Origin: Hormiphora californensis
Taxonomy: Eukaryota > Ctenophora > Tentaculata > Cydippida > Pleurobrachiidae
DNA length: 64,000 nucleotides
NCBI GenBank assembly: GCA_020137815.1
Contig: CM035357.1
Span: 6,247,549 to 6,311,548, forward strand
Direction: 5' to 3'
The notes below the pieces were generated by a model. That model was not told the DNA's origin and searched no databases. It worked only from the letters and a program-made list of their open reading frames with translations. Shown piece by piece: positions 45,748-64,000 of this stretch; the first letter of the stretch is position 1, and every line of letters begins with the position of its first letter. The position numbers and the translations under genes are program-made.

Positions 45748-46203
45748 CGCGTGTTTTCACAAATTGCGATGCAATTCTTAAAAGCGCGCCGCGCGATTGG
45801 AGAGCTAGAAAAAAACGAAAATTTTGTTATTCTGAAAAAAACTTAACTTTTCAGTCGCGAAATCACAAAATCAAACAAGTCTCAGTTCTGCACTGAAACC
45901 TTATGCACATCTGGCACCGTCCAAGGTATTTGGGGCTGCGGAGTATGCCCAAGGTCTACGCAAACATGGCTTGATCGTTATGAAACCCCATAACTGGTCA
46001 ATTCGCTGTTAGAGCAACTTACATTTTGAGATTTTCCAGGCAACGCGAAGTCAAATGACGAGCAGGCCTCGTGTAAAGGCTGTGAAGCGTTTTTAAAGTT
46101 AAGATTTAAAATGGTAACTAGTATGTTAAAGAAAGTAGTTCTGTGTGTGTAGAGATCATCAGATTGCCGACAAATCTCCGGTAGAAATGAGAAACAGCTC
46201 CAA

Positions 46204-46770
46204 AGGGATTAGGGAAAACTTCCCGTGCGCCTATGCAGTCATTTCATCAAAAGCTATTGCAAAAGCGTTATTTCCTGATTCTTATGTTCAACATCTGCAA
46301 GGGACTAGCTGCATACGGACCCGGTATTAACTTCAAGGACACCCCTTGCTTTGGGGTAGCGGCAGTGATCCCTAAATTCAAGGGATTAGGGAAAACTTCC
46401 CGTGCGCCTATGCAGCCATTTCGTCAAAAGCTATTGCAAAAGCGTTATTTCCTGATTCTTATGTTCAACATCTGCAAGGGACTAGCTGCATACGGACCCG
46501 GTATTAACTTCAAGGACACCCCTTGCTTTGGGGTAGCGGCAGTGATCCCTAAATTCAAGCACAGAACTTGGCATTGGGCGAAACTATTGAACTTAGAGAA
46601 GAGTTACCGCTCACCAATGTAGTAATTTGGTCAAAAGCTATGCCACAAGCACTCTTTCCTGATTCATATGTTCAACATCTGTCATCTAGCTGCCTGGTAT
46701 TGACTTCAAGGACACCCCTTGTTACTTGTTTTGGAGTAGCGGCAGTGATCCCTAAATTCAATCATATGTT
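46204..46770. repeat. 177-bp tandem repeat, two near-identical units plus a diverged third
   Basis: Units start AGGGATTAGGGAAAACTTCC at 46204 and 46381. A third, diverged unit runs from about 46558. All end GTAGCGGCAGTGATCCCTAA. Because the period is a multiple of three, frames stay open across units, but no known protein is recognised. Confidence 0.88.
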
Positions 46771-46789
46771 ATAGAAGTTAGCATCCACT

Positions 46790-46890
46790 ATGGTTGAATA
46801 CGCTTTTTCGGTTGTTGGGGCAAAATTATGGAACACTCCAAAATGGGTCAAGGAGGCCAGGAATGTTGATTAATTCAGTTTGTACAGTTT
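46790..46890 (+). mobile_element. Possible LINE reverse-transcriptase C-terminal fragment
   Basis: The frame codes YAFSVVGAKLWNTP followed by a short region, resembling the FSxxGAKLWNxLP segment common at the C-terminus of non-LTR retrotransposon reverse transcriptases. Only this fragment is visible, so it is a decayed remnant at best. Confidence 0.4.
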
Positions 46891-47642
46891 AACTTGTACT
46901 AGGAGGGCCATTTCCGATTGACTACCACCCATGGCCATTGGCCACGCCGGGAATTGCCTACTCGTGTGTTGATGGAAATTCTTTGCTGGACTGCTCTGAG
47001 CCGGACTATTTCGAAGATGAAATCATCCAGCATCACTGTACCTTATCCTTGCCTTGGTACGGTTGCAAAAAAAAATAAACGCATTATCCTGGGCAGTAAA
47101 ATTAAAAAAACACATCTGGTCCAAGAAGGGTGCTGGGGTGAGTGCTAGTGTTACCTTCAAGACAAGTAAAGAGCCAACATGTTGATGCTTTTCTTGGTTT
47201 CAGCACTGCTGCCCTATCGGACACTCACAAATAATTTCTGCGATACAACAAGTCTAACCATGCGAACATTCCGGAGGAAACTTACTTCTATTCATCAAGA
47301 TCTAGTGGAAAACGGCCCAAATAAACCGGAATCCGATTTTACAAGAATGGTCGTCTCGGAAAACGAACCCCCTCTCGACAAACTGGTACTCCCGGGATCT
47401 TTCATTTTTTTGGGGCATTAAGCTGAGGCGTACCAAGTCTCATACCACCCGGGTATAGACGGCATAGCCTGGAACCCTCCGTACGAACTCCCTTGAAAAT
47501 TCAAGGGAGAGCAGTGCACATTGGAGGGCCCTTCGCTTGGTATATGTCTGTCTTGGTCGGTCATTTAGATTGATAAAAACTGATCATAATAATTCAAAGG
47601 ATTCAATGATTACGCAAGCTGTATCCTATACAGTGAGCTACA

Positions 47643-47790
47643 GGGCCTGGAACAAGGTAACGTTTTGCCTTTGGGAGATTCTTGAGTTTAGTTTGGCCTG
47701 GAACAAGGTAACGTTTTGCCTTTGAGTGTGTCTTGAGTTTAGTTTGGTCTGGAACAAGGTAACGTTTTGCCTTTGAGAGTGTCTTGAGTT
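47643..47790. repeat. 52-bp tandem repeat, three units
   Basis: Three copies of CTGGAACAAGGTAACGTTTT followed by GCCTTTG and a TCTTGAGTTTAG stretch. Confidence 0.9.
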
Positions 47791-48597
47791 TGGGTCTGGA
47801 ATCCCAATGTATACCGTGTTTTGAGTGGCCAGTTACATTGAAACTATAAAATGTACATAATCTTTGAACAGACAATACGGACAGATGAACTTACAGCATT
47901 TTGATGAATGATTGGTACCGTGACGTTGTTGGTGATGAGATGAGAGGTGTATCAATTTCCAGTTGAGATGAAGATAAACGAAAACGATTAAAACACCAAT
48001 AGGGGATAGGACAGATGAATACTCAATAAATAGTTTTGCCCACCAAATATAGTTGTTCATTTGATTTACTGAAGAAAAGCAAGTCTATTAGACTGCAGTG
48101 CGATTATATTGAGGCAGGAAAGTTGTATCAGCATAATTAGGTTCTCATTATGAATATCGCCGAAATTTAATATATTTTCCTAGACCAGGAAGTTATGAAT
48201 ATTAATAGTAACGCTCTATATGTTATGTACAGACTAATATTTAGTTTTATTTTTTACTTCTAATCTATTTTTATTTTCATTTCAATCTCTCCAGTTTTCA
48301 CCATCTTCATTTTCATTGATTTCCTCTCTTTCTTTTTGGTCCCATGCTCTTTGAATATTCCAATTCATCCCTTTTACCCCCTAGTTCCATGGGCAGAACT
48401 CCGCAAAAGGATCTGCCGTTTGAAAGTGAGCACTTCGGTTCCACGGGAAGAAAAATACTGACACACAGCCGCACAAACTTCGTGTGAGATGGTTTTTCAC
48501 GCCCTAATTAAGCATGGTGTGAAAGAGAGATCTACTGAGTTATTTCATTGATCAATTAGATGTGTGAATAACACCCTCCCGAGGGGCTACCAAAAAG

Positions 48598-48720
48598 GCC
48601 GAATTACGCCTTTTAGGCGTAATTCGGCCTGTGCACAAGGCGTAATTCTGCGGCGTAATTCGGCCGCAGAATTCAGCCTAAAAGGCGTAATTCAGCCTAA
48701 ATTTGGCCGAATTCTGCCCA
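48598..48720. repeat. Cluster of GGCGTAATTCGGC palindromic repeats
   Basis: Direct and inverted copies of GGCGTAATTCGGC/GCCGAATTACGCC recur several times, including GCCTTTTAGGCGTAATTC, so the stretch can fold into hairpins. Confidence 0.75.
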
Positions 48721-48849
48721 TGGAACAAGGGTGTAATTCTCTCTTTTCTCTCACTCTATATCAATCTTGGGCTTCAGCACTCAGCTCTCTTCCTCCATCT
48801 CCCACTCCCTCTGTTCTACTCTCTTCCTCAATCTCTCTATCTCTCTCTC

Positions 48850-48899
<50 letters not shown>

Positions 48900-51669
48900 T
48901 CTCTCTCTTGCAGCTCGAATATATTCAGAGTTATTTAGGTCGAAATCTTGTAGTTATTGCTGTGTGGGCTTTACACAAGGCCAAATTTCCTGGTGGAAAA
49001 CACTTGAACATTGGAACTTTCCTCCCTCACACACACACGAACACACAGCTCTACAGATGCAGCAGGGTGTGTGCTGTGCTAGTTAGGCTTGGGCCACCAA
49101 GCCATGGTTTTTGAAATTAGAACATGTCCTGCCATACATGACCTATTTCTAATTACAAAATGGTGTCCTTATTTCCTCCAACTTGGGTTGTATATTTGAG
49201 TTACAGCTGAGCTGGACTCACAAGGCACACACAGTTGTGTGGGTTTAACTTTCATGCTGCCGTGAGGTAAGCTGCTACACATAGATCACATGTGCGACTT
49301 GCCACATTGTGAGTTTATTATAATGCGCCGCTACTATTTTCAGTACCCCGAAAATTCTCTTAACTCTGAATTTTTCTCTATATATTCTCGCAAATTGCAT
49401 CAGGAAATATAAGTACTGTTACATTTCTCTCTTTCCCTCTCGTTCTTTTTGTCATTCATGTGTCAAAAATTGCTTTTTCGAGTGAAAATTGGTCATGAAT
49501 TCAGTGGTGTGTGAAAAAATTAAATTTTTCTATCGTTTCTTTGTCATCGGTGATGTGATTGATGATTCGACGGAACCAGAGTGTGAAGCAGACGACAAAG
49601 AGAGGGTGAGAGAGAGAGGAAGAGAGGGAAGAGAGAGAGGGAGAGAGAGAGGAAGAGAGAGGAGGGAGAATAGAGGAGCGAGACGAGAGAGAGAGAGAGG
49701 GAGATAGATAGAGAGAGATTAGTGAAGGGAGAGAATATTTCCGATAGATTCTATAGAACTGCGAGCACGACCCGTTTATGTTGATGTATAATACAATGTT
49801 TGTGCCTCCGGAAAGATGGACTAGTGATTGTAAGGGCCTCTTTTTCTCTCATCTCCTTCATTCTCATCTCCTCTCTCTCTCCTACTCTCTTCCATCTCGT
49901 CTCGTTCTCTCTCTCTCTCCTCTCTCTCTCACTCCTCCTCTTCTCTCTCCTTCATCTCTCTCTCTCCATCTCACCATCCCTCTCCTCTCTCTCCCTACTC
50001 TCTCTCCGTCTCATCCTGCTCTCTCCTCTCCAAAAAAAAAAAATAGATCTCTCCTCTCATCTCGTCCTCCTCTCCTCTCTTCTCTCTCTCATCTCCTCTC
50101 CCAACGTCCTCTCTCTTCTCTCATGCTCTCTCTCGGGGGACTCTCTCTCCGGCTCTCTCTCAGTCTCTCTCTCGTCAAAACCGTCTCGTCCTCATCTCTC
50201 TGTCCTCTTTCCTCTCCGGTCGGGCTCTCTCATCATCTCTCTCAACCTCTCTCCCCTCATCATCTTTACCTCTCATCTCCAATCTCTCTCTCTCTCTTCT
50301 CTACTCTCTCTCTCCTTCTCTCCTCTTCTTTTTGCTCAATGTTCATTTCTATGTCTCCATTTCTAGCTCCACGCATCTCTCTGTCCTACTCGGTATTTAT
50401 ATCTCTATCCATCCTTGTTCTTCGTTCTCTCTGTATTCTCTATCTATCTATCTGTTTTTCTATCTGTGTTCTTCCAATCCTATCTTTCGGTATGATTGTT
50501 CACAGTAAGGAGATGCCCTGACAGTTTACACAGCAAGCTTTATAATATTCTCTATCTGTCTTCCTCGCGTGTACATCCAAGTCTTTCTTGTAATTAAATC
50601 CTCTGCTTAGTTTTAGGAATCCTAACAAACTGCTTTGGCTTCCCCCAAACGCAGTTCAAAGAATTCAATATATATTGCACATGTGTGTTGAAATTATATA
50701 TTTGGCACATAGCTACTGTTAAATAACCACTTATCCTCCACCCTCTAATTTTGTCTCTTTCTGCCGCAGTGACCTAATACACACACCCCGCCTAACACAA
50801 CCAGATGCTTCACCAGCTTGTGGTGCTGGAAGGTTAAACTTCAAACAAATGCCACCTATCCGTTGACCCACTTCCCGTTATTAATTTTCATTCAGTTTGA
50901 CTGAATACCGAAGTATATAAGTATGCCACCTAAGAATCCTCTCTAATCTCTATCGATTTGAAATCTATCAAATCTTTTCTTTTTGACGGTGCTACACTTT
51001 ACTATGAAAAGTAATTCCTCTCCGTCCAGACCCAGCTTGTTTGACCCCAATCATTCTCAAACCAGAACTGATTCCGGCTATCTATCTATCTATCTATCTA
51101 TCTGTAGCTGTCCATCTATCTCTATCTATATTTTTCTCTCTTCCTTTCTCTGGTGTGCGTGTATACGCTGCTTTCCTGCACAACTTGGGAGTGTGGGAGA
51201 GCTAATTGTGTATAATAAAGTGTGTCATACACACATGCTCTCTCCCTCTCACCCATTCTCTCTCACTGGTATCAAATTAAACATCAACTCATTAATTCTT
51301 ATCTCATATAAATAGCGACAGATCCTGGCAGGGAGAGAGGGAATGGAGAGACGACGAGAGGTCGAGCGGAGAGCAGAAAGGAAGAGCGCTGTGAGGAGAG
51401 AGAGAGAGTAAGAGAGAGAGATAGAGGAGAGATGAGAGATGTGTCTAGAAGAGAGCAGAATTGAAATGGAGAGATAGTCGCAGCGTAGGATAGCCGGAAC
51501 CGTCGAGTTTCGTTTGTACCAACTTCATCGTAGCGCCAGTTGCCCCACACCTTATTCATGCTAATAATATGTAATTAAGTTTTGCGTGCTACTAAAGAAG
51601 GCAGGGAGAGAGAGAGCAAGAGAGAGAGAGGAGAGGAGGCTTAATGAGAGAGGAGAGGAGAGGAGAGAG

Positions 51670-51721
<52 letters not shown>

Positions 51722-52165
51722 AAGAGATAGAAAATAAAGAATATAAAGAGAAAGAGAGAGCCCACTCCAAATTTCTGCCCAAGTAACTCTCTTCGGTCTC
51801 TCCACATGACTGTGAAATTGAAAAAAGCCAAGAATAGCTATATCTCCCACAGCCCGAATAAGAGACACTGCTCTCCATTTCCTTCTCTCTCTCTCTCTCT
51901 CTCTCTCACTTTCTTTCCTTCTCTCTTTAGACTTTTTCTGAATTTCTGATAATTAGTTACCTAAAAACAGAAGTGACACGTTGAAATTAACTGTCGTGAA
52001 TTCAAAGGCATACACTGAAATAGAGAAACTGTATTGGTGTGCCATAAACACCCAAGCTGCATACGTGTTTGTATGTTTGTTTCTCTGAATGGGTTAGTGG
52101 ACAGCAACTCAGCAACATTATATATGGGTACCATTATCCCTCTCTATGTCTCTCTATGTCTCTCG

Positions 52166-52198
<33 letters not shown>

Positions 52199-53384
52199 TC
52201 GCCATGTATGCTTGGGCACCTAGAATAACCCATAGTATCTGCCCAAACATACACCACCTTCCCATAATGTTTGCCTGTGTGTGTTTGTCTGTGCGTGTGT
52301 CCGTGTGGCTGATCTATGAACTAGGTAAATGTCATCAATTATTGCTTTATAACACACTCTGCCAACACGTGCGCTATCTCAATAAATAATAGCACTGATT
52401 TCGGTTCTCTGTCTTGTGCGGTTCGCACCCGCATTTTCCCAAACGCTATGTGATGGTGAAGGATATGTGTGCGAAATATTTTGAGAATGCAGGTGAATGA
52501 TGACAGATGACGTCATGAACAATGTAATGACGTCATGTGTCAATCACGTGTCAGTTGAGAGTAAGGAACGTGCTAAAACAGCTGATGAGATGTTGGCCCC
52601 TCCCAACGGGGATGTTTGATTGGAATAACCTACAAACTTGTTCAAAAAGATTAACGTTGGTTCTTTCTCGTCCGACAGAAACGTTTAATATGTCCGCGGG
52701 GTTTCTTTGTCCACTCGCGGCTCGGCGAAAAGGAGAAAATGTATATATTGAGGGTGTGCTGTCTTCTTAATTCTAATCAGTCTGTTCCAGTGTTCCAGGC
52801 CGATGACAGTAGAATGGTTGTTATCCAATGTCCCCTGTTTATCTCTCTCTCTCTCTCTCTCTCCTGTCATGGGCTATTCGCCAGAGTACTGCCTCTTATT
52901 ATGCCTCTTTTGGAGCCCGCAAGCGTGTCGCTAATCACGGTCTAATCTCTGTACACCCACAGGGCATCACACACACAATATTTCAGCGTATATAGAGAGA
53001 GAGAGACTAGAGAGGGGAGAGAGAGTGAGAGATGATGAAGCTTGATAGCAATAGAACGTCGAATAGATCTTCTCTATAATACATCGGAAGTTATCATGGG
53101 CAACTATATCCCATTGCAATAGAATTGACATTCATAGCCCAATACACTTATTGACATTTTCAATTTTCAAACCTAGTCATCATTCAAATCGATTTGGTTT
53201 TAATATCATTAGAATATCATCCTATTAGAAGCTCTAGAAAGGTGCAGACAGCAGGCTACTGACATCATTCAATATGAGCACATGTAAAACATACAAACCT
53301 ATTTTATCCCTGAAAGATATATATCCACTAGTCCAGTAGCCGATGGAATATTTCCCCTAGTAACCTAATTCTCTCCCCGTCCAG

Positions 53385-63910
<10,526 letters not shown>

Positions 63911-64000
63911 GTAAGCAGGATTTTAATCTTCATCATGGGTTAGAGCTGGGTAGAGTTATACATGAGTCTGATTTATACACAATATTTTCACTCTATTCAC

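Larger units (their letters stand above)
45238..53384. other. Gene-poor interval with transposon remnants and low-complexity DNA
   Basis: It contains MITE copies (45355-45554, 45625-45747), a tandem repeat with a LINE-like fragment (46204-46890), a 52-bp repeat (47643-47790), a palindrome cluster (48598-48720), and CT-rich (48836-48908, 49850-50460) and GA-rich (49600-49700, 51590-51745) DNA. The first exons and promoter of the calcium channel probably lie here, but I found no exon coding the usual N-terminal NPxRR segment. A small frame at 47179-47421 starts with a signal-peptide-like MLMLFLVSALLPY but has no other support. Confidence 0.5.

Noticed and set aside
47179-47421. Small secreted protein starting MLMLFLVSALLPY
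   Set aside because: The hydrophobic start is suggestive, but there is no cysteine pattern, splice support or family, and it lies among transposon remnants.

Overview
The window is nuclear DNA of an animal. Genes are split by short GT-AG introns, (CT)n microsatellites and small inverted-repeat transposons are dense, and the gene set is metazoan: a rhodopsin-class GPCR, a high-voltage-activated calcium channel alpha-1 subunit, a ciliary F-box/LRR protein and an SMP-C2 lipid-transfer protein. Compact genes and the mix suggest a marine invertebrate, possibly an early-branching one. I cannot place it more precisely from sequence alone.

Layout. 1-4065: intergenic, with a CT tract and a TIR element. 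4126-5241 (+): intronless GPCR. 5485-6594 (-): ACOT13-type hotdog thioesterase with two alternative first exons; a 109-bp MITE supplies its stop codon. 7924-9071 (+): C2H2 zinc-finger protein. 9314-20726 (+): 17-exon FBXL13/DRC6. Its 4.6-kb intron 7 holds a 25-unit minisatellite, three transposons and a nested opposite-strand secreted-protein gene (14752-15609). 21298-23966 (+): RGG/KH RNA-binding protein. 24737-30774 (-): SMP-C2 protein. 31480-32250 (-): short-chain dehydrogenase, head-to-head with a zinc-finger gene (32934-34577, +). 34822-40107 (+): a MIC19/MIC25-type twin-CX9C protein with a very large acidic repeat insertion. 40755-45237 (+): an unrecognised protein with DGxP-type repeats. 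45238-53384: mostly transposon remnants and low-complexity DNA. 53385 to the window end (+): calcium channel from domain I S1 to domain IV S1, cut off by the window edge.

Most gene models were rebuilt exon by exon from splice sites and reading phase, and nearly every junction keeps frame. Sixteen positions carry a frame break, and each is explained by one extra base, often in a short run. That points to uncorrected long-read insertion errors rather than many pseudogenes.

The genes do not form a pathway. The most unusual items are the giant MIC19-like protein built from phase-symmetric repeat exons, a MITE that rewrote the thioesterase C-terminus, a second copy of that MITE that duplicated a splice donor, and a domain III voltage sensor lacking two usual arginines.
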